This document shows, piece by piece, positions 1 through 5,916 of a DNA stretch of 6,765 bases (position 1 is the first letter of the stretch; every line of letters begins with the position of its first letter). The notes below the pieces were generated by a model. The model was not told the DNA's origin. It did no database searches and saw only the letters and a program-made list of their open reading frames with translations. The position numbers were made by a program, and so were the translations under genes. This DNA comes from Ktedonobacter sp. (lineage in GTDB: Bacteria; Chloroflexota; Ktedonobacteria; Ktedonobacterales; Ktedonobacteraceae), in assembly GCA_003450555.1 (NCBI GenBank), contig DMFQ01000308.1, forward strand, positions 7,882 through 14,646, in the 5' to 3' direction.

Positions 1-1
1 A

Positions 2-91
2 TTGTCAGCGATTGAACATGCGATTGTGGTGTGTGTTTTTCAAGAGGAAGGGCAGGCAAAAAGAGCTGTAGATGAACGATTGGGTAGTTGA
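2..91 (+). CDS. Possible 3' end of a plus-strand gene, open at the left edge
   Basis: Reading frame 2 is open from the left edge and gives 29 residues before a TGA at 89-91. The residues read like protein: a hydrophobic stretch AIVVCVF followed by a charged helix, EEGQAKRAVDER. The pattern V-V-x-V-F-x-x-x-x-x-A-x-x-A-V-D vaguely recalls the start of small stress-protein domains of the YflT / DUF1269 kind, in which case the frame would be cut short; this is a resemblance by eye only. It would converge on the SARP gene. The fragment is too short to be sure it is coding, and no start or ribosome binding site can be judged. Confidence 0.3.
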   Translation: MSAIEHAIVVCVFQEEGQAKRAVDERLGS

Positions 92-131
92 CTCTAACGT
101 ATCCATAATCGCCCTCGTCTCTCAAATGATC

Positions 132-150
132 GTGAACTGGTTCTGTTCAC
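132..150. repeat. Short inverted repeat GTGAAC-N7-GTTCAC
   Basis: Two perfect 6-base arms (132-137 and 145-150) flank a 7-base spacer in the gap between two convergent reading frames. A nested dyad GAAC-TG-GTTC (134-143) shares part of it. Only a weak T-rich stretch follows (TTTGACC), so it could be a poor terminator for the left-hand frame, an operator-like dyad, or chance. Confidence 0.3.
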
Positions 151-206
151 TTTGACCGGACTCTATCAAGTGCTGTGGTAAACATAACATGAGTGTGTCT
201 ATGCTG

Positions 207-272
207 ACGTCTTTTATACGTCAACTGCGCGCTCCTCAAACGTCTCTTGAACGTCTCTTGAACGTCAACTGA
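207..272. repeat. 11-bp-phased ACGTC direct repeats
   Basis: ACGTC occurs at 207, 218, 240, 251 and 262. Every spacing is 11 or 22 bp, and the one missing register (229) holds GCGCT. Two adjacent 11-mers, ACGTCTCTTGA at 240-250 and 251-261, are identical; the unit at 262-272 (ACGTCAACTGA) matches the unit at 218-228 in ten of eleven bases. The first two copies also form a dyad, TGACGT (205-210) and ACGTCA (218-223), with a 7-base loop. The array starts in the gap downstream of the SARP gene and covers its last codons. Direct repeats with an 11-bp period are the known binding-site layout of SARP regulators, so an operator is possible, but the position at a 3' end is unusual. Confidence 0.7.
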
Positions 273-1236
273 GCGCCTTTCGTGGCAATGGAGAGCTTCC
301 AGTAACGTTCAAAGCCAGTTCAATTTGCTGGATGTTCTGCTCTACCTGATTCTGGAGATTGGTCAGGGTCTCCTGGAGATGTGTAAGGTCGCCAAGTACT
401 TCTAGCATTGAAGGGGTAACTGCATAAAGTGCGGGGTCGGTCTCTTTTAGCGCCATAGCTAGCAGCGGCTCATCAAGTTGATCTGCTTGAATTTGTTTGT
501 AGAGTGCGAAGGTGCTTTTAGAAGGCTTCACGCCGAGTTCTTCATTCAAAGCGGCTGCGCATCGTTCGTACTGGCGCAGCGCTTCTGCGCGGTCACCAAG
601 CAGATAGTACAGGCGCATCAGTCGCTGGTGGGTCCGTTCGCGACAGCGATCGTAGCACATAATACGCAATCCGTATGATATGCTCATTTCGTAATCATGA
701 CGTGGCTCGCAATAACTCATCAGCTTGTCAAGCATCGCAAGGTACATATTCTGGAGGCGTTCGCGCTCTGACAGGCACCAGTCTTCGTACCAGCCCTCTA
801 GTAAAGGTCCCTGGTAAAGCTGTACGGCGTACTCTAGTTTCTCCGCTAGCAGAGTATTCAGCTCTTTTCCAGGCACTTTCTGGACAAGGTTATAGACCTG
901 CTCAAATACTGCTACGTCAAGCCAGATATTGGCTTCCGTATTCAGTCCAACCCATTCTGGCTCGACCAGCAGTATACGGCTGTTGATCGGCTCGGTTTGC
1001 AAGCCCAAAGCGGTTCGAAGCTGCCAGAGAGCTTGCCGCAGATTCTTCTTTGACTGTGCGGTAGTAGTCTCAGGCCACAGTATACTGGACAGCGTTTCAC
1101 GAGCAAGGGAGTTCTTGCCATGGAGTAGAAGATAGCAGAACAGCTCTTGCACCTTGCGGGCATCGAAACCATCTAGTGGCTGCCCGTTGCGCCTAACACA
1201 AAATTTTCCAAAGAGCTGGATACTGAGTGTAGGCAT
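265..1236 (-). CDS. SARP-like transcriptional regulator (winged helix + BTAD)
   Basis: 323 residues. Residues 1-95 fit the OmpR/PhoB-like winged-helix DNA-binding domain of SARP (AfsR/DnrI/RedD) regulators: a beta-strand start (LSIQLFGKFCVRRNG), then ARKVQELFCYLLL, RETLSSILWPE and KKNLRQALWQLR helices. Residues about 103-252 match the all-helical bacterial transcriptional activation domain (BTAD), with YQGPLLEGWYEDW, the ERLQNMYLAMLDKL helix and the closing helix pair ending in YERCAAALNEELGVKPSKST. The tail (about 275-312) is rich in Leu, Gln and Asn and could form a short coiled coil. There is no NB-ARC/AAA or TPR extension, so it is of the short SARP type, which acts by binding direct repeats and recruiting RNA polymerase. 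AGGAAAGAG lies just upstream of the ATG. It stands alone with a 616-base gap before it; the target genes are not evident, though 11-bp repeats lie at its 3' end. Family call is firm; target is unknown. Confidence 0.88.
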   Translation of the reverse strand: MPTLSIQLFGKFCVRRNGQPLDGFDARKVQELFCYLLLHGKNSLARETLSSILWPETTTAQSKKNLRQALWQLRTALGLQTEPINSRILLVEPEWVGLNTEANIWLDVAVFEQVYNLVQKVPGKELNTLLAEKLEYAVQLYQGPLLEGWYEDWCLSERERLQNMYLAMLDKLMSYCEPRHDYEMSISYGLRIMCYDRCRERTHQRLMRLYYLLGDRAEALRQYERCAAALNEELGVKPSKSTFALYKQIQADQLDEPLLAMALKETDPALYAVTPSMLEVLGDLTHLQETLTNLQNQVEQNIQQIELALNVTGSSPLPRKALS

Positions 1237-1852
1237 ACTTCTCTTTCCTGGTAGTCAATTTAATCTCCCCCGAAACTGGCGCTTGGCAGGGGCGCAATAA
1301 AACAAAACAAAAGAGGTTTCGTACTAAAAGCTATGTTTACTACTACAAGAGGGCATTTCGCAACTTCAATACTACGCTCAATACATGCAAAATCATGTTT
1401 AGATGGGGCAATTATGCTATTTTCCGAGTTAAGAAATGCTCTCTACTATGAGGCTATTTACTTCCAAATTGACAACGTTGTTGAAGTTGGTTTTTGGAGG
1501 ATGAGAAGCTTTGAGCAAGTTCCTACATGGCCTTAGGAGATGTTGCCCTGTTACGAGGGTTTTCAAACCACTATTATATCTACTCTATATGATGACCTTA
1601 ACGTTTTCGAATGTCCATCATTTATATAACTTTCTTCCGGCTTCTCAGGCCATTAGACGCTGATTTGTGTTTGTCCAAAAAAGAAAAAATGCCAAGGGAC
1701 GGATATGGCACGGCTTGTTCATGTTTAACAAGGAGAATCAGCATAATCCAAAGATTCGCTGAGATATTAAGAACAGTTCTTTGCTTGGAGTAAGCTGGGT
1801 CATGCTAAAAATATGAAGAATTTACTGAGCTATTTCTGGCCCTAGGTTTCAC
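1237..1852. other. A+T-rich intergenic gap, no convincing gene
   Basis: The 616 bases between two same-strand genes contain only short plus-strand frames (67 and 60 codons at 1333-1536 and 1611-1793), with no properly spaced ribosome binding site and no recognisable protein motif. The SARP promoter should lie in the part next to 1236, read leftwards, but I could not settle on a -35/-10 pair. A small stem CCCT/AGGG near 1546-1559 followed by TTTT is too weak to call a terminator. The stretch is visibly richer in A+T than the gene at 1853-2749. Confidence 0.6.
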
Positions 1853-2749
1853 TCAGGAACGACAGTGTTCCGTCCAGTAGTGATACGTCTTGGCTACCAC
1901 CGTGATGACGTTCTTGATCTCCTTGTCCAGGCGGAAGGCTGGACCAGCAGGCAGAAACAGCACGCTTCCCTCCCGTCGCACGCAGACGTTTTCCACCACA
2001 ATAGCACGCAACATCCAGAGGGCCATCTCATCATTTTCACACCTCAACCCGACCCACCCCAGTTTCTCACTGCGTACGGTGGGAAGCCCTGTCACCAGGT
2101 GGAAGCCACGCTCGATCTCGACCACCACGCGTTCATAGTCGTCCTGAGCTGCTTTGACTTCACCTGGGTCAACAGGCTCCAACAGATTGTCTCGATGTGA
2201 GGGGCCTCCCGCCAACGCCAGATCACAGAAGTCGGTCCATAGCTGGTCCCATGCCACCTGCCCGTCACCTGTGTAGCGCATAGGAGCTGATCCCATCGGG
2301 GCAGCACTGACCACCTTCCCATCTCGATACCGTGGTGGAAGGATGTCTCGTGTTGCATCGCGAGGAGTTGTTGCACAAACACCTGGTATGTTCTGATCGT
2401 AGCGATGAGAATGACCGGTAAAAGGAACGTAGATATCACTGATGGTGCGCAAGTCTACTTCTGCGACGCTGCCGCTAACGATGGTGACCTCGGCGCTGGG
2501 ATGCGTCCAGATGATGTAGTCTCCTGCAGGAAGCGAGGGATAGATGCCGACAAATGCCACCCGCCCGTTGAACTTGCGTTCCCAGACAGCGGTATGAACC
2601 ATCCTGGCTGAATTGGTCCCTTTTAGACTGACCTGGATCTCCCTGCCGCGAAATTCCTCCCTGGTATAGATGACGAGCGAGCCTATTCCCTCCCCAATAT
2701 CCAGCACAGCATGTCCGCTGTGAACTCGGTCAATGTACACTTCGACCAT
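1853..2749 (-). CDS. Conserved two-part protein of unknown function
   Basis: 298 residues with the start taken at ATG 2749. The longer frame begins 13 codons upstream at 2788, but that ATG has no ribosome binding site, the extra residues (MLVGSTRKRRANQ) look like spurious translation, and GAGGAGA (2759-2765) sits at working distance from the inner ATG. Residues 1-100 look like a compact beta domain (MVEVYIDRVHSGHAVLDIG, then a strand-rich PSLPAGDYIIW segment). A linker with GHSHRYDQN and a Pro/Arg-rich stretch follows (about 111-160). Residues about 162-298 form a second, alpha/beta-looking part: DGQVAWDQLWTDFCDLALAG, a helix around ERVVVEIERGFHLVTG, then EMALWMLRAIVVENV, a strand pair with LFLPAGPAFRLDKEIKN, and a final helix ending YHYWTEHC. 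I recall similar proteins in Actinobacteria but no assigned function. No signal peptide or membrane segment is seen, so it is probably cytoplasmic. It follows the DUF4331 gene on the same strand but a 160-base gap with a strong hairpin separates them. Confidence 0.8.
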   Translation of the reverse strand: MVEVYIDRVHSGHAVLDIGEGIGSLVIYTREEFRGREIQVSLKGTNSARMVHTAVWERKFNGRVAFVGIYPSLPAGDYIIWTHPSAEVTIVSGSVAEVDLRTISDIYVPFTGHSHRYDQNIPGVCATTPRDATRDILPPRYRDGKVVSAAPMGSAPMRYTGDGQVAWDQLWTDFCDLALAGGPSHRDNLLEPVDPGEVKAAQDDYERVVVEIERGFHLVTGLPTVRSEKLGWVGLRCENDEMALWMLRAIVVENVCVRREGSVLFLPAGPAFRLDKEIKNVITVVAKTYHYWTEHCRS

Positions 2750-2758
2750 CTGGTTTGC

Positions 2759-2765
2759 TCTCCTC
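2759..2765 (-). promoter_or_regulatory. Ribosome binding site that fixes the start at 2749
   Basis: Read on the minus strand this is GAGGAGA, close to the Shine-Dalgarno consensus, 9 bases before the ATG at 2749-2747. The alternative ATG at 2788 is preceded by a sequence without a purine-rich core, so the inner start is preferred. Confidence 0.65.
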
Positions 2766-2849
2766 TTTCTGGTACTTCCAACAAGCATTTTGCGACAGGT
2801 ACAATTCAGATCTACGCTTCCTCACACGCGACTGAGGAGCGAAACGAGC

Positions 2850-2884
2850 GAGGAGTTCGGTAGTCCCAAACCACCGAACTCCTC
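2850..2884. terminator. 12-bp perfect hairpin after the DUF4331 gene
   Basis: GAGGAGTTCGGT (2850-2861) and ACCGAACTCCTC (2873-2884) are perfect reverse complements around an 11-base loop. The hairpin begins 25 bases past the DUF4331 stop codon and lies before the next same-strand gene, a natural place for a terminator. The tract after it on the minus strand (GCTCGTTTCGC) has few T residues, so it would not be a classic intrinsic terminator. The adjacent GAGGAGCG...GCGAGGAG repeat (about 2834-2855) suggests it may instead be a dispersed palindromic repeat. Confidence 0.5.
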
Positions 2885-2909
2885 TGCCAATTTCAGGAAG
2901 AGCAGTCGC

Positions 2910-4289
2910 TTATGCTCCTGGGTGTGGTCGGCTTTCATAGCCTCCGAATGGAAGTCCGAGGAAGGGGAAATGCTGTTCATAGCGAACCCCTGCCGGGATA
3001 TGCGGAGGATTGAAATCGGTGATCACGGACGCTGCCGCATCTGGTGTGAAGCTCGGGTCGACTAACGGGATAGTGACGCCAGCGATCGCGCGTAGCTCGA
3101 CCGTCACGATGTCGTCGAAGACGCGTCGACCGTTCGGGAAGCCGGCCAGGTCGCCCCCTATGATCCCGAGGATGTTCGGTTTCGCCGCTGGGGGGATGGC
3201 CAAGTTGAGACGCACCAGATCCGCAGGAGTCTTACCCGTGAAATTCTGGAAACCGGGGATGATCCCAGAGGGGATGCCGGTGAGCAAGATGGCCTCCAGG
3301 TCCACTCGAGGTTTTTTGTAGGCCGCAAGATGCGGGAATACTCCTGGATAGAGGACCGGTAACAGGCGCGCTAACTCGGGATGTGCGTAGTACTTGACAA
3401 ACTGATTGTCCATCACAGGATCCAGCGCATTCCACCGGTCCTTATCTCCCAGCGGGATGATAACTTCATTAATCAGTGGTTCGCCGAGCCGCGAGACCTG
3501 CATCCATGGCCCAGTCTCCACATCCTGACCGTTGCTCTGAAGTACCGTTGCCTTGCGGCGGCTCGCCGAGGCGTACGCGCCGATCACCGAGCGTGGATTG
3601 CTCGGATCAGTCGGATTGGAGCCATCCTTCGTCAGATGCGTCTTGGGCACCTGGATGGCAATGCTGTGCACATTGTACCCCTGCGTCCCATTGACTCCGG
3701 GTTGGGCAGGCGTGGGGATCAGATGCAAATTCTGGAACGGTCGAAGATCGGCAAGATCGAAGATCGAGCCAAGGTCCACATAGAACCCTTCGGCCCGTTG
3801 CCCAGCGAAAACTCTCCCACCACCTGGAAGTGTGTGCACGGCTGCCCCAGCCAGGTGTGAATAGTTGGGCGTCGAGCGCGGTCCAATGTTACAGGGTGGA
3901 CAGGCCAGCCCACTCGCCAGGACGGTCGCCTGACCCTTCACTACCTGCGTCACAGAATAAAACTGTGGCCTATTCCAATTCGGGCTATCGATCGTAGTGA
4001 TTGGACCGGTATTGTACAGGAAACTTTCGGGATTGCGGGTTTCTGTGTGGAAACGGAACTGGTACGTGATGTCCTCGACCGCATCTCCATCATTGTCGAT
4101 GTTGATCTCATAGAGGACATCATCGCCGAACTCATAGAAATTTGGGCCGCCGGCCGGTTCCTCCAAGGGAACGAAGTTGGCGATCAGGGTAACTTTGTCT
4201 GGCTGGTCTGGGCTGACGAACGCGTAGAAATCAGTATTATCAGCCACTGGATCCTTGGCAATTTCGGGCGCTTCGCGATGGGAAGACAT
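2910..4289 (-). CDS. DUF4331 family protein
   Basis: 459 residues, apparently complete. The start MSSHREAPEIAKDPVADNTD is the hallmark opening of the DUF4331 family, followed by YAFVSPDQPDKVTLIANF and PLEEPAGGPNFYEF. An acidic loop at residues 64-73 (IDNDGDAVED) resembles a DxDxDG calcium-binding loop; calcium binding is inference. Later features are a Pro/Gly-rich middle, the DKDRWNALDPVMDNQFVKYYAHPEL segment, and a C-terminal stretch PNGRRVFDDIVTVELRAIAGV. The family's function is not established. Strikingly, there is no signal peptide on this protein, while the gene before it encodes a Tat leader. Spacing is 43 bases and the ATG has its own GAGGTG 5 bases upstream, so the two form one transcription unit and may be made in similar amounts. 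The frame is unbroken, unlike its partner. A family assignment is near certain; the role is unknown. Confidence 0.92.
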   Translation of the reverse strand: MSSHREAPEIAKDPVADNTDFYAFVSPDQPDKVTLIANFVPLEEPAGGPNFYEFGDDVLYEINIDNDGDAVEDITYQFRFHTETRNPESFLYNTGPITTIDSPNWNRPQFYSVTQVVKGQATVLASGLACPPCNIGPRSTPNYSHLAGAAVHTLPGGGRVFAGQRAEGFYVDLGSIFDLADLRPFQNLHLIPTPAQPGVNGTQGYNVHSIAIQVPKTHLTKDGSNPTDPSNPRSVIGAYASASRRKATVLQSNGQDVETGPWMQVSRLGEPLINEVIIPLGDKDRWNALDPVMDNQFVKYYAHPELARLLPVLYPGVFPHLAAYKKPRVDLEAILLTGIPSGIIPGFQNFTGKTPADLVRLNLAIPPAAKPNILGIIGGDLAGFPNGRRVFDDIVTVELRAIAGVTIPLVDPSFTPDAAASVITDFNPPHIPAGVRYEQHFPFLGLPFGGYESRPHPGA

Positions 4290-4332
4290 AAATACACCTC
4301 ACAATAGAATGAATGCCTCTTGCTGTTGCCAC

Positions 4333-4615
4333 TTACGGCGCAGCTCTCAAGAGGCGTAAAACAAGTTCAGGGTCGCGGTAAATGATCTCTTTCGTGCCGA
4401 CCAGGAGATTGATCTCACCCGTGGCGAGATCGCTCACGTGGGCTACCATTGGTCCGGCAAGTTCGGCAGCGGACAGTTCCGTCGGCCGCAGCATCGGATG
4501 CTGCAACGTCAGCCATCTCGGGGACGGTCGCCAGGGGGGCGACAGCCAGCAGGCCAAGCGTCGCCACACTTGCAGTGGTCTGCCCGAGAAACCCACGCCG
4601 GGTCAGTTTTGCCAT
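4333..4615 (-). pseudogene. Small Tat-signal protein, frameshifted, partner of DUF4331
   Basis: Translation from ATG 4615, preceded by AAGGAG (complement of 4622-4627) at 6 bases, gives a textbook twin-arginine leader: LTRRGFLGQ, then the hydrophobic stretch ASVATLGLLAVAPLA. In this frame the good sequence ends near residue 43 (VAASDAA) and continues into a meaningless Arg-rich tail. Skipping one base near 4480-4489 joins it to TELSAAELAGPMVAHVSDL, then ATGEINLLVGTKEIIYRDPEL and a stop at 4333-4335. The repaired product would be about 93 residues. I remember such small Tat proteins with a GPxVAHVxD...GTxEIxYRDPELVxRLLRA core lying directly before DUF4331 genes, but no function. The break is either a recent mutation or a sequencing error; the two halves together are clearly one gene. 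Exported by the Tat system if intact. Confidence 0.75.
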
Positions 4616-5236
4616 GTTGCTCTCCTTTCATGAAAATCTAGGTAGGGATGGACGTGAACCGTTTGATATCGGGCGAGCACGGCTTTTTCGCCGTCCTTGC
4701 TACAAAACGGCCACATGGATCTGCTCTTCAGGATGGATTGCCAAAGGACATCATATCGCTTCGCCGACGTCTGCGTCTGACGGCACCTCCTCTCACACTC
4801 TCATGGGCCGATTCACGACCTCAGCTCTATGCACCCCATGCCTACTTGATGTCGGAATCTTCGATAGACTCCTATGTGCTCAACAGACTACTGTATATGG
4901 ATGAAGAAGAGTGGACGTGTTTGAGACCTGTTCTCTTTCCAGACTATAACTCAATGCTAGAAGCTTTGGAAGGGAGAAATGACTGCGATTTGGTTGATAT
5001 TTAGTAGAGAATTCGTTATCTCGGTTGAGATTTCTTTGGGCGTGACTATTGCTGAAAGGGGATAGCAAGCAAAGGTACCCTGTTGTATCAAGTAGAGGTA
5101 AATACCCCCTTTCGATCACATGTCAAGTATCCGAATCACTAAACAAGGTTATAGAAGGGACATTGCTAAGTTTCAATGGAAAGCTATAGGAGCTAGAGGT
5201 GCTACTGGGGCTTTCTTTTGAAGTATCGGGTTTCTA
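4616..5236. other. Divergent gene-poor region
   Basis: Between the minus-strand Tat/DUF4331 unit and the plus-strand gene at 5237 I see no convincing gene (a doubtful ORF is listed separately). The promoter of the Tat/DUF4331 unit should lie at its left end and that of the 163-aa gene at its right end. A weak candidate for the latter is TTGCTA (5163-5168), 16 bases, TATAGG (5185-5190), matching four of six consensus bases at each element. A 5-bp stem ACGGC/GCCGT (4679-4694) is too small to interpret. Confidence 0.4.
4648..5004 (+). CDS. Doubtful 118-aa ORF
   Basis: An uninterrupted frame of 118 codons, divergent from the Tat-signal gene. Its C-terminal half (from about YAPHAYLMSESSIDSYVLN through DEEEWTCLRPVLFPDY to the acidic end) reads like protein, while the Arg/Leu/Pro-rich middle does not. 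The start MDVNRLISGEHGFFAVLATK faintly recalls the first strand of pyridoxamine-phosphate-oxidase-like proteins (xFAVLAT), but nothing after it fits. The ATG has only GGTAGGG immediately before it, too close for a normal ribosome binding site. It may be a decayed gene or chance. Confidence 0.22.
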   Translation: MDVNRLISGEHGFFAVLATKRPHGSALQDGLPKDIISLRRRLRLTAPPLTLSWADSRPQLYAPHAYLMSESSIDSYVLNRLLYMDEEEWTCLRPVLFPDYNSMLEALEGRNDCDLVDI

Positions 5237-5728
5237 ATGGCAAGCTATTATGAGACATACCAGGAGTTGGAGCGGGTTGCGAATAGTGTTTCGCTTTCTC
5301 ATGCGGGTCGGGCGGTAGAACAGTTTGTCAAGCAGAATGTAGAGGCATGGAAAGAAGGTGAATATACGGGACATGAGGAAGCTGTACATGTTCAAGTACA
5401 GGATTTCCTCATGAATGGTGTTAGACGTATCAACTGGACAATGGTCTATGATACATTACGTGGTGAGCGTCGGACATTAGGAAAGGCTGATGAGTTGACA
5501 GGGTTAGTCTATAGCTTGCTGCAATCAGTGGTGGCTAATGCTGAGTATCTAACTGAGGCGGATACTATGTTGAGAGACTGGTTGCAAGATCAGTGTATCA
5601 CCTGGGTTGAGTCTCGTGATGCTCGAAAGTATCAGAGTCAGATAGCAGTGTTTGCCAATAGAGTATTGGAAGTGTACTTTGGTGTTGTCAATTGGAAACA
5701 GGTTGCTTCTGCATTGCGTAGTGAGTAA
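5237..5728 (+). CDS. Hypothetical 163-aa helical protein with internal duplication
   Basis: I do not recognise the family. The ATG at 5237 is the first start after an in-frame TGA at 5219; the ribosome binding site is weak. The protein is soluble-looking, mostly helical and acidic, without signal peptide or membrane segment. It seems to be two copies of one unit: residues about 11-77 and about 94-163 align with similar spacing, sharing a Trp (W38/W123) and, 28-29 residues later, an [I/V]NW motif (N66-W67/N152-W153) followed at +8 by LRxE (L74-E77/L160-E163). So each half ends NWxxVxxxLRxE-like. This suggests a two-fold repeat fold or an internal dimer of a helical binding domain. Its A+T-rich codons resemble the ImmA gene to the right and not the DUF4331 region. 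It converges on that ImmA gene; a functional link is not shown. Confidence 0.65.
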   Translation: MASYYETYQELERVANSVSLSHAGRAVEQFVKQNVEAWKEGEYTGHEEAVHVQVQDFLMNGVRRINWTMVYDTLRGERRTLGKADELTGLVYSLLQSVVANAEYLTEADTMLRDWLQDQCITWVESRDARKYQSQIAVFANRVLEVYFGVVNWKQVASALRSE

Positions 5729-5759
5729 GTGGTTTGGGACGTTCTTGGGGCTGGTCTGT

Positions 5760-5776
5760 AAAAGCTGGCTTTTTTT
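5760..5776 (+). terminator. Weak intrinsic terminator after the 163-aa gene
   Basis: AAAAG-CTGGC-TTTT-type short stem-loop directly followed by a run that totals seven T residues (5770-5776), starting 32 bases after the stop codon. The T run and position suit a terminator, but the stem is short and A-U rich. Confidence 0.35.
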
Positions 5777-5843
5777 GTGGTATCGCGCCGAATGGCTTGT
5801 GAGAAAATCATCACAATTGTACTCATTAAGCATCATACAATAA

Positions 5844-5881
5844 CTGCCATTAGCGATCGGGTTCTGATACGCTAATGGCAG
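5844..5881 (-). terminator. 12-bp perfect hairpin between convergent genes
   Basis: CTGCCATTAGCG (5844-5855) and CGCTAATGGCAG (5870-5881) are perfect reverse complements around a 14-base loop (ATCGGGTTCTGATA). It lies 35 bases beyond the stop of the minus-strand ImmA-like gene and is followed on that strand by the T-rich TTATTGTATG, so it is a fair terminator for that gene. On the plus strand no T run follows. A dispersed palindromic repeat is the alternative. Confidence 0.55.
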
Positions 5882-5916
5882 AAAGCAGCAGATGTATTGA
5901 GAACTGCTACAAAAAG

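Noticed and set aside
1333..1536. 67-codon plus-strand ORF upstream of the SARP gene
   Set aside because: No ribosome binding site at proper distance, no recognisable motif, and located in an A+T-rich gap where such frames arise by chance.
1611..1793. 60-codon plus-strand ORF
   Set aside because: Amino-acid pattern looks random, with a Cys/Arg/Lys mix and no start signal.
3381..3860. 159-codon plus-strand ORF opposite the DUF4331 gene
   Set aside because: Shadow of the DUF4331 reading frame, whose protein is clearly recognisable; the opposite frame has no ribosome binding site.
4679..4694. ACGGC-TTTTTC-GCCGT stem-loop
   Set aside because: Only 5 bp, no T tract after it, within an otherwise unremarkable stretch; likely chance.
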